DNA of 64,000 nt from JAZKHE01 sp040385525 (GTDB lineage Bacteria; Bacteroidota; Bacteroidia; UBA4408): assembly GCA_040385525.1 (NCBI GenBank), contig JAZKHE010000002.1, positions 620,001-684,000 of the forward strand, read 5' to 3'. Shown in pieces: positions 1 to 9,701 of the stretch; position 1 is the stretch's first letter; each line of letters starts with the position of its first letter. Under the pieces are notes generated by a model. The model was given only the letters and a program-made list of their open reading frames with translations, ran no database searches and was not told the origin of the DNA. A program made the translations under genes and the position numbers.

Positions 1-12
1 CGAGAAAAAATT

Positions 13-1221
13 CTAGTACAAAAATCCAAATAAAAATAAAGGCAATTTATTGCCAAAACCAATCTCAATATCATCACTTACTACAAAAGCATTTTTAGCT
101 TTTTTTAATTGAAAATCGGTTTTGTTTTTACCACCAATTTCAAAAGTATATTTTCCGTCAATTAAAAAATCGCCTTGCTTAGGTGTACTTACAGCGTGCA
201 ATGCACTTACTTGATTAAAGAAAAATGTTTCGCGTGTGTTGCCCACATTCATTGCCTCACTAGCAATGCAATAACCTAAATTTGTGTTGTGTAAATATAC
301 TTTGTCGGGCTTGCTCAATATAGCATCTCCTTTGTCGTCACTTCTTAAAAGATTTACCAAACTCGCATCGCTTAAATGATTAAAATATTGTGTAACTGTT
401 GCACGCGAAGTTTCTATTTGCGCACTTAGTTTCGCTACGTTGGGTTGAAACGGAGTTGATGTAGCAATAATGTAAAGCAGTTTTTTTAATTTATTAATGT
501 GCGATGCTTCAATTTGTTTGCAGGCAATTAAATCTGTTTCTAAGGTTAGATTAATAACATTCATCAATCTGCTCGGATACAGTTTAGTGCTTTGTAAATA
601 AAATGGGTAATAACCATTATTTAAATAGTTTCCCCAATGCATAAATGGTCTTGTTTTTTTAATAATGCTCGAGGCTATTTCAATATGATTTTGCAATAAT
701 TCTTGCAGGCTGTATGCAGGAAATTTTTCTCCTGTTTCAATTTCTAAATATTCTCTAAACGACAAACCTTTTAAATGGTAAAGCGCAACACGACGACTTA
801 AATCGGCATTTCCTTTTAGTATTTCTAATATACTTGAACTGGTAAAAACAACTTTTAAGTTGGGAATACTATCATAAATATTTTTTAATTCCTGACTCCA
901 ATTATCGTATTTGTGTACTTCGTCTAAAAATAAATGTTCGCCACCGTTTCTATAAAACTCAGTAGCAAACTCAAGTAATGTGTGTCCTGAAAAATATAAA
1001 TTATCTAAACTAACGTAAATAGCTTTGTTGCTGGTGCCGTAATGTTTTTTTATGTACTTGAGTAAAATGGTTGTTTTTCCAACACCTCGAGCTCCTTTTA
1101 AACCTATTAGTTTTTGATCCCATTCTATTTCTGTTTCTAACGAGCGGTTAAAGCTAGCTTTAACTTGATTTAGCGCTGCTTCGTGAGATAGGAATAGTTT
1201 AGCGAAATTTATTTCTGCCAT
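13..1221 (-). CDS. AAA ATPase with DUF4143-type C-terminus
   Basis: A 402-residue cytoplasmic ATPase of the AAA_14/DUF4143 group, a family widespread in Bacteroidota whose physiological role is not settled. Residues about 38-55 hold a Walker A loop (GARGVGKTT) and about 95-105 a Walker B (HLFLDEVHKY). A sensor-like stretch (VVFTSSS) follows. Residues about 260-290 resemble a winged helix. The C-terminal hundred residues (GDFLIDGKYTFEIGGKNK) resemble the nuclease-like DUF4143 fold. The gene is complete: the stop lies 13 bases from the window edge and the ATG at 1221 is preceded by a -7 promoter element. It stands alone after copA. I see no toxin, methylase or other defence partner. The family call is good; the function is unknown. 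Confidence 0.85.
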   Translation of the reverse strand: MAEINFAKLFLSHEAALNQVKASFNRSLETEIEWDQKLIGLKGARGVGKTTILLKYIKKHYGTSNKAIYVSLDNLYFSGHTLLEFATEFYRNGGEHLFLDEVHKYDNWSQELKNIYDSIPNLKVVFTSSSILEILKGNADLSRRVALYHLKGLSFREYLEIETGEKFPAYSLQELLQNHIEIASSIIKKTRPFMHWGNYLNNGYYPFYLQSTKLYPSRLMNVINLTLETDLIACKQIEASHINKLKKLLYIIATSTPFQPNVAKLSAQIETSRATVTQYFNHLSDASLVNLLRSDDKGDAILSKPDKVYLHNTNLGYCIASEAMNVGNTRETFFFNQVSALHAVSTPKQGDFLIDGKYTFEIGGKNKTDFQLKKAKNAFVVSDDIEIGFGNKLPLFLFGFLY

Positions 1222-1241
1222 TTTTTCAATATTTTGAAATA

Positions 1242-1249
1242 CAAATGTA
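1242..1249 (-). promoter_or_regulatory. -7 promoter element of the DUF4143 ATPase gene
   Basis: On the minus strand TACATTTG matches TAnnTTTG, the Bacteroidota housekeeping -7 element, about 20 bases before the ATG. No clear -33 TTG is seen at the right distance. Confidence 0.4.
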
Positions 1250-1299
1250 TCACTTTTATTTTAAAATGAAAGATTAAAATATCATTAGTATAATAAATT

Positions 1300-1315
1300 G
1301 CTATTTAAAAATAGC
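1300..1315. terminator. Hairpin between copA and the DUF4143 ATPase gene
   Basis: GCTATTT and AAATAGC form a perfect 7-bp stem with a 2-base loop, flanked by A/T runs. It lies past the copA stop on the minus strand and may end the copA transcript. It is AU-rich, so the call is weak. Confidence 0.35.
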
Positions 1316-1371
1316 ACTTTTGTAAATTTTACTCATAAATAATTGATAATTAAGTTATTGTGTTGGTTTTT

Positions 1372-3486
1372 TTAGCTCAGTTTTTTGCTTTTTAGCCAAA
1401 TAGAATTCCCAATTACAATTACATCAGAAAACGCCATAGATAAGGCGCCAATCATTGGGCTTAACATGCCTACCGCCGCAATTGGAATAGCAACTACATT
1501 GTAGAAAAATGCCCAGAATAAATTTTGTTTTATTGTTTTTAGCGTTGCTCTGCTAATTAAAATACATTGCACAACAGAAGCTATGCTTTTTTTGTTGAGT
1601 AAAATAATTTGAGCGGCATCCATAGCGGCTTGCGTAGCCGAATTTATAGAAATACCAACGCTTGCTTTTGTTAATGCTGGTGCATCATTTACGCCATCTC
1701 CAACCATTGCAATAGTTTTGTGTGCGGCTAAATCAGTAATAAACTGCAATTTTTGCTCTGGTTTTTGTTCAGCAACAATTTCGTCAAAACCCAAAAAACG
1801 ACCTAGTGTTTCGCATTTTTCTTTTTTATCGCCACTCAATAAAATGGTTTTAATACCTAAGTTTTTTAGTTGTTCTATAGTTTCTTTTGCGTTTTCTTTT
1901 AGCTCGTCTTCTATTGCTAAATACGCTATTGTAATGTTATTTAATTGTAGTTCTAATTCAAATTCAGAAACCGAACTCTTGCAAATTTTTATAGCGTTTC
2001 CGTTTTCGCTGGCAAGCATTCCAACTCCTTTTTCTTCAGTAATGTTTTCTAAATTTAATCGCTCAGCCTTTGTTTTTAATTCATTCACTAACGATTTTGC
2101 AATTGGATGAGACGAAAACTCTTCTAAAGTATAAATGTAATTTATTATTTGTTGTTGTGTGTGTTGTTGCGAAACAACTTTTATTTCTTTTATTTTAAAA
2201 TTGCCTGTAGTTATTGTGCCTGTTTTATCAAAAACAATAGCATCAATTTTAGCTAATTGTTCTAACGTTTGGCCACCTTTTATTAAAATTCCATTTTTTG
2301 CTGCTCGCCCAATGCCTGCCATTACAGCTGTTGGTGTTGCTAAGCCCATAGCACACGGACAAGAAATTACTAGCACAGCGATGCTCTGCATTATTGCTTG
2401 TTGCAATGAAACGTTAAAGCCAAAATAAGCGATAAAAAATGTTAGTAATGAAATTGCAATTACAGCAGGAACAAATATGGCGCTAACTTTATCTCCTAAT
2501 TTTTGAATGCTAGGTTTATTTTGTTGCGCTTTTTTTACCATGTCAATAATTTGCGCTAACACTGTAGATTTACCAATAGCAGTAGCTTTTATAATTATTG
2601 TACCTTGTTCATTTATGCTTCCGCCAATAACTTTGTCGTTTTCTTTTTTTTCTATTGGTAAGCTTTCACCAGAAATCATTGCTTCGTTAATACTTGCAAA
2701 TCCTTTGTGTATAATGCCATCAGTAGGTATTTTATCGCCTGTATTTACAAGTAAATAATCTCCAATTTTTATGGTATCACTTTTAATTTCTTCGGTATTT
2801 GTTATCTCATTATTAACTAAAGTAATTTTTTTAGAAATTTCGGGTTTTAATTTATTAAGCTCACGCAGTGCGCTGGTAGTTTGTTTTACAGATTTGTGTT
2901 CGATGAGGTTTCCTAAAAGTACAAGTGTTATGATACTTGCAGCAGTTTCAAAAAATAAATAATTATGTACTTGGTGCGTTCCTAAATGCTGAATAGTTCC
3001 AATTAAACTATAGCTAAATGCTGATAAAACACCAATAATAATTAATACGTCCATATTTGGAACGCCTGTTTTTAAAGAGTTTATAGCGCTTTTCCCAAAA
3101 TGCCACGAGCCAACTAATACAACTGGTAGCGATGCAAATAACTGAAAAATTGGATTATGTAAAATGGCAAATGGCAAAAACATGTGTGCCATCAATGGAA
3201 TTGTGAAGATTAAACTGAAATAAAATTTCTTTTCAATATCGCTTAAGCCAATTTTTTCTTCTTCGTTTGGCTCAACTACTCTGTATCCAATTTTATGAAT
3301 TTCATTAATTATTTGCGGTAAGTTTAAAGCAGAATTTTCTACTAATTCAAAAGTAACTTCACCAGTAGAAAATTCTGTATGAACTTTTTCTACTCCTTTT
3401 CTTTTTAAATGAGAAGTAATGCCAGTTGCGCAATTGGCACAATCCATGCCTTCTACTTGGAGTGTTATTTCTTTTTTGTGAGGCAT
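1372..3486 (-). CDS. copA: Copper-exporting P1B-type ATPase
   Basis: A 704-residue inner-membrane P-type ATPase that would pump Cu(I) out of the cytoplasm using ATP. It has a single N-terminal heavy-metal-binding domain with GMDCANC (C16 and C19). The actuator loop has SGES (272-275). The CPC metal-site motif in a membrane helix is at 376-378. The phosphorylation motif DKTGT starts at D420, an HP motif (SSHPIA) lies near 475, and GDGVNDAP lies near 615. Length is normal for the family. The CPC type favours Cu(I) or Ag(I) over zinc. The gene lies 11 bases after the CNNM-family gene on the same strand and may be cotranscribed with it. No CopY/CueR-type regulator or copper chaperone sits beside it. 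Confidence 0.95.
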   Translation of the reverse strand: MPHKKEITLQVEGMDCANCATGITSHLKRKGVEKVHTEFSTGEVTFELVENSALNLPQIINEIHKIGYRVVEPNEEEKIGLSDIEKKFYFSLIFTIPLMAHMFLPFAILHNPIFQLFASLPVVLVGSWHFGKSAINSLKTGVPNMDVLIIIGVLSAFSYSLIGTIQHLGTHQVHNYLFFETAASIITLVLLGNLIEHKSVKQTTSALRELNKLKPEISKKITLVNNEITNTEEIKSDTIKIGDYLLVNTGDKIPTDGIIHKGFASINEAMISGESLPIEKKENDKVIGGSINEQGTIIIKATAIGKSTVLAQIIDMVKKAQQNKPSIQKLGDKVSAIFVPAVIAISLLTFFIAYFGFNVSLQQAIMQSIAVLVISCPCAMGLATPTAVMAGIGRAAKNGILIKGGQTLEQLAKIDAIVFDKTGTITTGNFKIKEIKVVSQQHTQQQIINYIYTLEEFSSHPIAKSLVNELKTKAERLNLENITEEKGVGMLASENGNAIKICKSSVSEFELELQLNNITIAYLAIEDELKENAKETIEQLKNLGIKTILLSGDKKEKCETLGRFLGFDEIVAEQKPEQKLQFITDLAAHKTIAMVGDGVNDAPALTKASVGISINSATQAAMDAAQIILLNKKSIASVVQCILISRATLKTIKQNLFWAFFYNVVAIPIAAVGMLSPMIGALSMAFSDVIVIGNSIWLKSKKLS

Positions 3487-3497
3487 GGTTGCTAAAT

Positions 3498-4811
3498 TTA
3501 TTCTTTGTTTTCTAAACTATCTGCTTGAACAATAAGTTTAACAAATTCAACGCTATGTTTTTGTCGTTTGGTAATGGTAAATTCATAGCCGCCAAACTTT
3601 TTCTTTTCGTTTACGGCAGGAATTCTGCCAAAAATTTCGTTCATTAATCCTGAAACGGTTTCGTAATTCTGGCTTTCAGGCAATTCAATTGGTAAAACAT
3701 CATTTACATCACTAATAGAAGCTTGAGCAAAAACAATAAATTCGGTTTCGCTTTTCTTTTCTACCATTGGTTTTTCTTCATCATATTCATCTTGAATTTC
3801 ACCAACAAGTTCTTCAATAATATCTTCCATAGTAACAATTCCAGCTGTTGAACCAAACTCGTTAGTTACAATTGCCATTTGAATATGCATAGTTTGAAAC
3901 TCGTTTAACAAGTCGTTTATGCGCTTGTTTAAAGGCACAAAGTAGGCTGGGCGAAGTATATCTTGAATGCTATTAAAACGATTTTGTTTCAATAATTTTA
4001 AAATATCTTTACTATAAATAACGCCAATTATGTTGTCAATGTTTTCTTTATATACGGGTAATCGAGAATAACCTTCTTCAATTATTTTGTCGATAATTGC
4101 TTCGGTAGAAAGTTGATCGCTTATTGCCATTACTTTGTTTACAGGCACATAAATGTGTTTTACAATTCTATCATCAAAATCAAATACATTTTGAATTAGT
4201 TCGTGCTCTGATGTTTTAATAGCACCACCTTCTTCACTTTCAGTTAAAATCATACGTAATTCTTCTTCAGAATGTATATCTTCTGATTCGTTTACCGCTT
4301 TAATTCTAAACAGTTTAAGTGTTAGGTTTGATAAGCCATTCAGCATCCAAATAAAAGGACTAAATATAAAATAAAATACGCGTAACGGAATTGCTACAGC
4401 CAAAGTAGTTGGTAACGAGTTACGTATAGCAATTGTTTTCGGAGCTTGTTCGCCTAAAACAATGTGTAAAACAGTTATAAATGCAAATGCAATTGGTATA
4501 GCAATTTGATGTGCAGTAGTTTCAGACAAATTACCGCCAGTTGAATGAACTATTTTTAGTATAATTTCTGTTACAACGCCTTCGCCAATCCAACCCAAGG
4601 CTAAGCTGGCTAAAGTAATACCAAGCTGGCAAGCCGATAAATACGAATCCATATTATCAACAATGTGTTTAGCAATTTTAGCTTGAGAACTACCTTGTTT
4701 TACTTTAATATCGAGTTGTGAGTGACGAACTTTTACAACCGCAAACTCTGCTGCAACAAAAAAAGCATTTAATAAAACTAATAATAAGGTGATAAGAATA
4801 TCAGAAATCAT
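3498..4811 (-). CDS. CNNM/CorC-type transporter-associated protein (DUF21, CBS pair, CorC_HlyC)
   Basis: A 437-residue membrane protein. The N-terminal DUF21 region (about 1-200) has hydrophobic helices. Two CBS domains span about 210-335, and a CorC_HlyC domain (about 345-425) has the EDIIEELVGEIQDEYDEE acidic stretch typical of the family. Relatives act in magnesium or cobalt homeostasis; the old 'hemolysin' label rests on weak evidence. Length is normal. The ATG at 4811 follows an AT-rich 170-base gap that also serves tRNA-His on the other strand. The substrate cannot be told from sequence. Confidence 0.88.
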   Translation of the reverse strand: MISDILITLLLVLLNAFFVAAEFAVVKVRHSQLDIKVKQGSSQAKIAKHIVDNMDSYLSACQLGITLASLALGWIGEGVVTEIILKIVHSTGGNLSETTAHQIAIPIAFAFITVLHIVLGEQAPKTIAIRNSLPTTLAVAIPLRVFYFIFSPFIWMLNGLSNLTLKLFRIKAVNESEDIHSEEELRMILTESEEGGAIKTSEHELIQNVFDFDDRIVKHIYVPVNKVMAISDQLSTEAIIDKIIEEGYSRLPVYKENIDNIIGVIYSKDILKLLKQNRFNSIQDILRPAYFVPLNKRINDLLNEFQTMHIQMAIVTNEFGSTAGIVTMEDIIEELVGEIQDEYDEEKPMVEKKSETEFIVFAQASISDVNDVLPIELPESQNYETVSGLMNEIFGRIPAVNEKKKFGGYEFTITKRQKHSVEFVKLIVQADSLENKE

Positions 4812-4950
4812 TGAGGTATAAGTGAGTACTTGGCGGTTATTTAGTTAAAAATAAGTTTTTAAGTAATATTTACTACAAATGTAATAAATTTTTACAGCCC
4901 TCAAACAGGGTTTATCATTTGAGTTTTTTAAAAAAAATCAATTTCTTTTT

Positions 4951-4977
4951 TTGAATATGTAAAATTGTGTATATTTG
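4951..4977 (+). promoter_or_regulatory. Promoter of tRNA-His
   Basis: A TTG at 4951-4953 and TATATTTG at 4970-4977 match the Bacteroidota -33 and -7 elements with a 16-base spacer. The predicted start falls a few bases before the mature tRNA, so little 5' trimming would be needed. Confidence 0.6.
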
Positions 4978-4989
4978 CACCCTCAAATG

Positions 4990-5063
4990 GTGGTTGTAGC
5001 TCAGTTGGTTAGAGTATTGGTTTGTGGTGCCGAGGGTCGTGGGTTCGAGCCCCATCAGCCACC
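4990..5063 (+). tRNA. tRNA-His (anticodon GTG)
   Basis: The sequence folds into a full cloverleaf. The acceptor stem GTGGTTG pairs with CAGCCAC. The anticodon stem TTGGT/GCCGA encloses the loop TTGTGGT with anticodon GTG. The T stem GTGGG/CCCAT encloses TTCGAGC. The base at 4989 is G and the discriminator at 5063 is C, so the histidine-specific G-1:C73 pair is genome-encoded. CCA is not encoded. It is the only tRNA in the window. Confidence 0.97.
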
Positions 5064-5071
5064 CTTAAAAA

Positions 5072-5099
5072 AGTCTCAGTTTTGCTGAGGCTTTTTTTT
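5072..5099 (+). terminator. Intrinsic terminator after tRNA-His
   Basis: AGTCTCAG (5072-5079) pairs with CTGAGGCT (5085-5092) around a 5-base loop, followed by a run of eight T. The T run overlaps the stop codon of the convergent glucosaminidase gene. Confidence 0.85.
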
Positions 5100-6015
5100 A
5101 TTTAGTGCTATTTAGTTGTATTTTGTCTCCAGGAAATAATTTTGAGTTAGCATCCATAAGATTTCTATCCTCTAATTTCTTTTGTTTTATTCCGTATTTT
5201 TGAGAAATGCTATGTAAAGTTTCTCCTGCTTTTACAACATGAAATTCTTCTTGTGCTTTTTTTCGTTTGGGTTGTAAATAAATAATATCGCCTTCTTTTA
5301 AGCTGAATTCTTCGTTCCAGTCGTTATATTTTTTTAGATAGATTATTTCTACATCAAACTCTTTGCTAATGTTTTTAAACGAATCGCCATGATTTAGATA
5401 AACGCATTTACGTTTGTTTATTAGGTTTACGTTGTGTTTTAACGCTTTAAATTCTGGTGTTATTTTAGTTGGACTACTGCTTGCTGTATAGTTTTGTATA
5501 GTGCTAATTTTGTCTAATTCGTAAAGTTTATTTTTTTCAATTAAATCAATTAACATTTCAGCATATTTAGGTTCTGTTGCGTAACCCGCTTTTTTTAAAC
5601 CATAAGCCCAGCCTTTGTAATCGGTTGTTTTAAGTTCAAATAGTTGAGTATACCATTTTCTGTTTTTTATAAAAAGAGAATGATCAGAATAAGATTCTAA
5701 AACGGTTTTGTATTTTCTAAAACATTCGTTTTTTGCATCATCGTCTTGTATAAAAGTTGGACCATCCCACTCTTTATGGCATTTAATACCAAAATGATTG
5801 TTGGCATATTTTGCTAATGGACTATTTCCGTTACCCGATTCTAAAATGCCTTGCGCTAGTGTAATACTAGCAGGAACGCCATGTTGTAGCATTTCTTTTA
5901 CAGCATCATCTTTGTACGTTTGAATATATTCTTCTCTTGTCATCCTTCTTTCTGAAGGTTGAGAAAAAACATTTAAACTACAAAAGATAATTATATATAA
6001 AACGAACGAGCGCAT
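5098..6015 (-). CDS. Secreted glucosaminidase-family peptidoglycan hydrolase with two LysM domains
   Basis: About 305 residues. A signal peptide (MRSFVLYIIIFCSLNVFSQ) is followed by a mannosyl-glycoprotein endo-beta-N-acetylglucosaminidase domain (about 25-165, with ITLAQGILESGNGNSPLA around the expected catalytic Glu and NNHFGIKCH after it). Two LysM repeats follow, at about 200-250 and 260-303. This is the FlgJ-like architecture used for cleaving peptidoglycan glycan strands. A TTG six bases upstream is in frame, but the ATG at 6015 gives the better signal peptide. The gene is monocistronic and convergent with tRNA-His. Confidence 0.88.
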   Translation of the reverse strand: MRSFVLYIIIFCSLNVFSQPSERRMTREEYIQTYKDDAVKEMLQHGVPASITLAQGILESGNGNSPLAKYANNHFGIKCHKEWDGPTFIQDDDAKNECFRKYKTVLESYSDHSLFIKNRKWYTQLFELKTTDYKGWAYGLKKAGYATEPKYAEMLIDLIEKNKLYELDKISTIQNYTASSSPTKITPEFKALKHNVNLINKRKCVYLNHGDSFKNISKEFDVEIIYLKKYNDWNEEFSLKEGDIIYLQPKRKKAQEEFHVVKAGETLHSISQKYGIKQKKLEDRNLMDANSKLFPGDKIQLNSTK

Positions 6016-6064
6016 ACACAAAATTAAACAATAAAATACTGAAATTAAAAGAAGTTAAGCTGTT

Positions 6065-6961
6065 TTATAACACTTGTTTGTTGAAATACTTTTTAAAACG
6101 CTCTTCCATGCCTGTATTTCCTTGTGTTCCGCCAGTATGTAGTAATAAGATTTTACTGTTAGGGTTTATCTTTTTTTTGTTGATTAAATCAAATACGCCA
6201 AACACCATTTTTCCTGTATAAATATAGTCGAGTTGTATGCTTTGTTGCGATTTAAACTCTATAACAAAATTTACTAATTCTTGAGTAATTTTTCCATAGC
6301 CACCAAAATCGTAATTGCTTATTAATTCAAACTTATTAAGGTTTTTTTGAGAAGAAAATGCTATTATTTCTTCTTTTAAAAATTCTCCGTTTTTTAATGC
6401 AGGAAAAACATAAAGTTTTTGATTTTCAGTTAAAGAATTCAGAATTCCTGCAGCGGTTGTTCCTGTTCCCGCAGCGCAACAAATTATATCGTAATTTTGT
6501 AATTCTTTAGTTATAATTTCTTCGCAACCTTTTACGCCAAGTAAATTTGCTCCACCTTCTGGAACTATATAATCTGTATCATTTAATTGAAATGGAATTA
6601 TTTTATTTTTATAATCTTCGCGAGAAATGTAATGTAATTCCATTCCAAAATCTGTAGCTTTTTTTAGCGACGGATTTAAAATTTCTTGTTTTTCGCCTCT
6701 AATTATTCCTACAGATTTTAAGCCTTCTAATTTACAAGCTACAGCAGTAGCAACTATGTGATTTGAAAATGCACCGCCAAAAGTTACTATAGTGGATTTG
6801 TTTTCTGCTTTAGCTTTTTTAAGGTTGTATTTTAGTTTAAACCATTTATTTCCGCTAATATCAGCATCAATTTTATCTAAGCGAAGCATGTCAATGCTAA
6901 TTTGTTGCGCATTAGCTTCAGTTGATTTTATGTGTGATATTTCGGGTTTGTAAATTAACAT
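6065..6961 (-). CDS. PLP-dependent ACC deaminase/D-cysteine desulfhydrase family enzyme
   Basis: A 298-residue cytoplasmic fold-type II PLP enzyme. SGNKWFKLKYN (about 37-47) holds the Lys expected to bind PLP, followed by GGAFSNHIVATA (about 63-75), which has the Ser-Asn-His of this family. GTGTTAAG (about 165) and LHTGG near the C-terminus fit the phosphate and cofactor pockets. Characterised members degrade D-cysteine or 1-aminocyclopropane-1-carboxylate. Sequence alone does not choose between these, and D-cysteine-type activity is more common in bacteria. The ATG at 6961 is preferred over an in-frame TTG at 6967. It is a single-gene unit. Confidence 0.82.
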   Translation of the reverse strand: MLIYKPEISHIKSTEANAQQISIDMLRLDKIDADISGNKWFKLKYNLKKAKAENKSTIVTFGGAFSNHIVATAVACKLEGLKSVGIIRGEKQEILNPSLKKATDFGMELHYISREDYKNKIIPFQLNDTDYIVPEGGANLLGVKGCEEIITKELQNYDIICCAAGTGTTAAGILNSLTENQKLYVFPALKNGEFLKEEIIAFSSQKNLNKFELISNYDFGGYGKITQELVNFVIEFKSQQSIQLDYIYTGKMVFGVFDLINKKKINPNSKILLLHTGGTQGNTGMEERFKKYFNKQVL

Positions 6962-7017
6962 AGTCAAATTTACTTTAAATTCTTTAGCAGAAATAGCTTA
7001 AATGTATTGTAATTTAA

Positions 7018-7227
<210 letters not shown>

Positions 7228-7231
7228 AAAA

Positions 7232-9259
7232 ATGTCGGCTACAGTTACTCAAAACATTTCTACTGAAGAATTTAAAAAGCTTATTGTACAAGGTATTCCT
7301 AGTGAATTTCCAGAGCTTAAACCGTTTGATGCAAACTTAAATCACGCACCAAAACGAAAAGATATTTTAAATGCAACAGAAAAAAAGTTAGCTGTAAGAA
7401 ATGCCTTGCGTTATTTTCCTGCTAAATTTCATAAGCAATTGGCAAATGAATTTATGCATGAGCTAAACACGTTTGGAAGAATTTATATGTTTCGTTTTCG
7501 TCCTGATTATAAAATATATGCACGACCAATTTTAGATTTCCCTCATAAATCTTTGCAAGCAGCTGCAATTATGCACATGCTTAGTAATAATTTAGATTAT
7601 GCCGTTGCGCAACATCCGCACGAATTAATTACCTATGGAGGTAATGGTGCAGTTTTTCAAAACTGGGCGCAGTATCTTTTAACGATGCAATATTTGTCTA
7701 CTATGACAGATGATCAAACTTTGGTTTTGTATTCTGGTCATCCAATGGGTTTATTCCCTTCGCACAAAGATGCTCCACGTGTTGTTGTGACAAACGGAAT
7801 GATGATTCCGAATTACAGCAAACCTGATGATTGGGAGAAATTTAATGCACTTGGTGTAACGCAATACGGACAAATGACAGCTGGTTCATTTATGTATATT
7901 GGTCCACAAGGTATTGTGCACGGAACAACAATTACTGTTATGAACGCTGCACGAAAAATTTCAACAAGCGAAGAAGATAGACAAGGTAAATTATTTGTAA
8001 CCTGTGGTTTAGGTGGTATGAGTGGTGCTCAGCCTAAAGCAGGAAAAATAGCGGGCCTTGTTGCGGTTTGTGCCGAAATAAATCCTAAGGCAACACAAAC
8101 TCGTCATTCGCAAGGATGGGTAGATGAAGTATATGATGATTTAGATAAATTATTGCAAAGAATAAAAATTGCTCAAAGCAATAAAGAAGGAGTTTCGCTT
8201 GCTTACCAAGGAAACGTGGTTGATTTGTGGGAGCGTTTAGTAAAAGAAAATGTAAAAGTTGATATCGGTTCCGATCAAACTTCTTTACACAATCCTTGGG
8301 CGGGAGGTTACTATCCTGTTGGTGTAAGCTACGAGCAATCTAACGAAATGATGGCTAATAATCCTGAACAATTTAAAAAAGAAGTTCAGAAAACATTAGT
8401 GCGTCATGCAAATGCTGTCAATGCTTTAGCAGCTAAAGGAATGTATTTTTTTGATTATGGAAACGCATTTTTATTAGAAGCAAGTAGAGCCGGTGCAGAC
8501 ATTGTTAAAAGAGACGGAACTTTTAAATACAACTCTTATGTGCAAGATATTTTAGGGCCAATGTGTTTTGATTATGGTTTTGGTCCTTTTAGATGGGTGT
8601 GTACATCTGCCAAGCCGGAAGATTTACAAACAACTGATGAGTTAGCTTTAAATGTATTAGAAGAAATTTATAAAACAGCACCCGATGAAATTAAACAACA
8701 ATTAAGCGACAATATTATTTGGATAAAAGATGCCATGAATAATAATTTAGTTGTTGGATCGCAAGCACGCATTTTATATGCAGATAGTGAAGGAAGAGTT
8801 AAAATTGCAGAAGCATTTAATAAAGCAATTAAAGCTGGTAAAATTTCAGCTCCGGTAGTTTTAGGTCGAGATCACCATGATGTTTCTGGAACGGATTCTC
8901 CTTATCGCGAAACATCGAATATTTACGATGGCTCTTCGTTTACGGCAGATATGGCTGTTCAAAATTTTGTTGGCGATAGCTTTAGAGGTGCAACTTGGAT
9001 TTCGTTACACAATGGCGGTGGAGTTGGTTGGGGCGAAGTTATAAATGGCGGCTTTGGAATGGTGTTAGATGGTAGTGACGATTGCGATAGAAGATTAAAA
9101 TCGATGTTGTTTTGGGATGTAAATAATGGCATAGCTCGTAGAAGTTGGGCTCGTAATAAAGAAGCTATGTTTGCAATTAAACGCGAAATGGATAGAACAC
9201 CTAACTTAAAAGTTACTTTGCCTAATTTGGTAGATGATAGTTTGTTAGAGAATTTGTAA
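7232..9259 (+). CDS. hutU: Urocanate hydratase
   Basis: A 675-residue enzyme that hydrates urocanate to imidazolone propionate, the second step of histidine breakdown, using tightly bound NAD+ as an electrophile. The NAD loop TCGLGGMSGAQPKAGK is at about 257-272, and GFGPFRWVC places the conserved cysteine at C457. YGGNGAVFQNWAQY and SLHNGGGVGWGEV are further family blocks. It is about 110 residues longer than the common ~555-residue form, as in the larger Bacteroidota type. Histidine ammonia-lyase and imidazolonepropionase genes are not in the window, so the pathway genes are not clustered here. It follows the small Cys-rich gene by four bases. Confidence 0.95.
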   Translation: MSATVTQNISTEEFKKLIVQGIPSEFPELKPFDANLNHAPKRKDILNATEKKLAVRNALRYFPAKFHKQLANEFMHELNTFGRIYMFRFRPDYKIYARPILDFPHKSLQAAAIMHMLSNNLDYAVAQHPHELITYGGNGAVFQNWAQYLLTMQYLSTMTDDQTLVLYSGHPMGLFPSHKDAPRVVVTNGMMIPNYSKPDDWEKFNALGVTQYGQMTAGSFMYIGPQGIVHGTTITVMNAARKISTSEEDRQGKLFVTCGLGGMSGAQPKAGKIAGLVAVCAEINPKATQTRHSQGWVDEVYDDLDKLLQRIKIAQSNKEGVSLAYQGNVVDLWERLVKENVKVDIGSDQTSLHNPWAGGYYPVGVSYEQSNEMMANNPEQFKKEVQKTLVRHANAVNALAAKGMYFFDYGNAFLLEASRAGADIVKRDGTFKYNSYVQDILGPMCFDYGFGPFRWVCTSAKPEDLQTTDELALNVLEEIYKTAPDEIKQQLSDNIIWIKDAMNNNLVVGSQARILYADSEGRVKIAEAFNKAIKAGKISAPVVLGRDHHDVSGTDSPYRETSNIYDGSSFTADMAVQNFVGDSFRGATWISLHNGGGVGWGEVINGGFGMVLDGSDDCDRRLKSMLFWDVNNGIARRSWARNKEAMFAIKREMDRTPNLKVTLPNLVDDSLLENL

Positions 9260-9260
9260 A

Positions 9261-9701
9261 TTAATAAGAGGTAGTAACAGATTCAACTTTTTCTAGTAAG
9301 AAATAATTTTCTGCATCTTTAGTAACTCTTAGTTTTTTCTTTTTTCCGAAACCAGTTAAATTCATAGCACCTTTTATGCTGTATATTTTTAAAAACTCAA
9401 CATTAGTTGTTAAATAACTATTGTTAGTAATACCCCATAAAAAATCGATAGTAAAATCTCCAAATATGGTATCTTTTAAAAGTAGTACACCAGAACAATT
9501 TTTATTTCTTGCGTATTTGCAATCGTAAAATTCATAATAGGCTGGTCTTAACAATGAATCAGGAATGATACCAGTGCTATCAGAAACCTCTACAAGTTTC
9601 CAAATACCTTGAATTCGATTTGCTTTATAATTCTCTTTTCTACATCCAAGTGCAAAAAATAATATTAAAATTAAAGAAAAAAGTATAGATTTGTTTAACA
9701 T
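9261..9701 (-). CDS. Small lipoprotein, lipocalin-like, function unknown
   Basis: A 146-residue protein. A lipoprotein signal peptide ends in the lipobox LGC (Cys about 20), so it should be anchored to a membrane by lipid. The mature part starts with IQGIWKLVEV, a GxWxL signature of small lipocalin-like Bacteroidota lipoproteins, followed by predicted beta strands. I do not recognise a specific function. Its ATG (9699-9701) overlaps the ATG of the divergent lipoprotein gene by two base pairs. Its 3' end lies one base from the hutU stop, so the two converge with no spacer. Confidence 0.65.
   Translation of the reverse strand: MLNKSILFSLILILFFALGCRKENYKANRIQGIWKLVEVSDSTGIIPDSLLRPAYYEFYDCKYARNKNCSGVLLLKDTIFGDFTIDFLWGITNNSYLTTNVEFLKIYSIKGAMNLTGFGKKKKLRVTKDAENYFLLEKVESVTTSY
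9686..9693 (+). promoter_or_regulatory. -7 element that would give a leaderless mRNA
   Basis: TAGATTTG matches TAnnTTTG. Transcription in this phylum starts about 5-7 bases past this element, which here is the ATG at 9700. It lies inside the opposing coding sequence. No convincing -33 TTG is present. Confidence 0.45.

Noticed and set aside
13..1221. AAA/DUF4143 ATPase as part of a defence island
   Set aside because: No nuclease, toxin, methylase or mobile element lies next to it; the neighbours are metal transport genes.
1718..2962. Several plus-strand open frames opposite copA
   Set aside because: They are antisense to a clear, full-length gene and give Ser/Phe/Ile-rich proteins with no family features.
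7232..9259. hutU as a fusion because of its extra length
   Set aside because: The extra residues are spread along the protein as in the longer Bacteroidota type; no second domain is seen.
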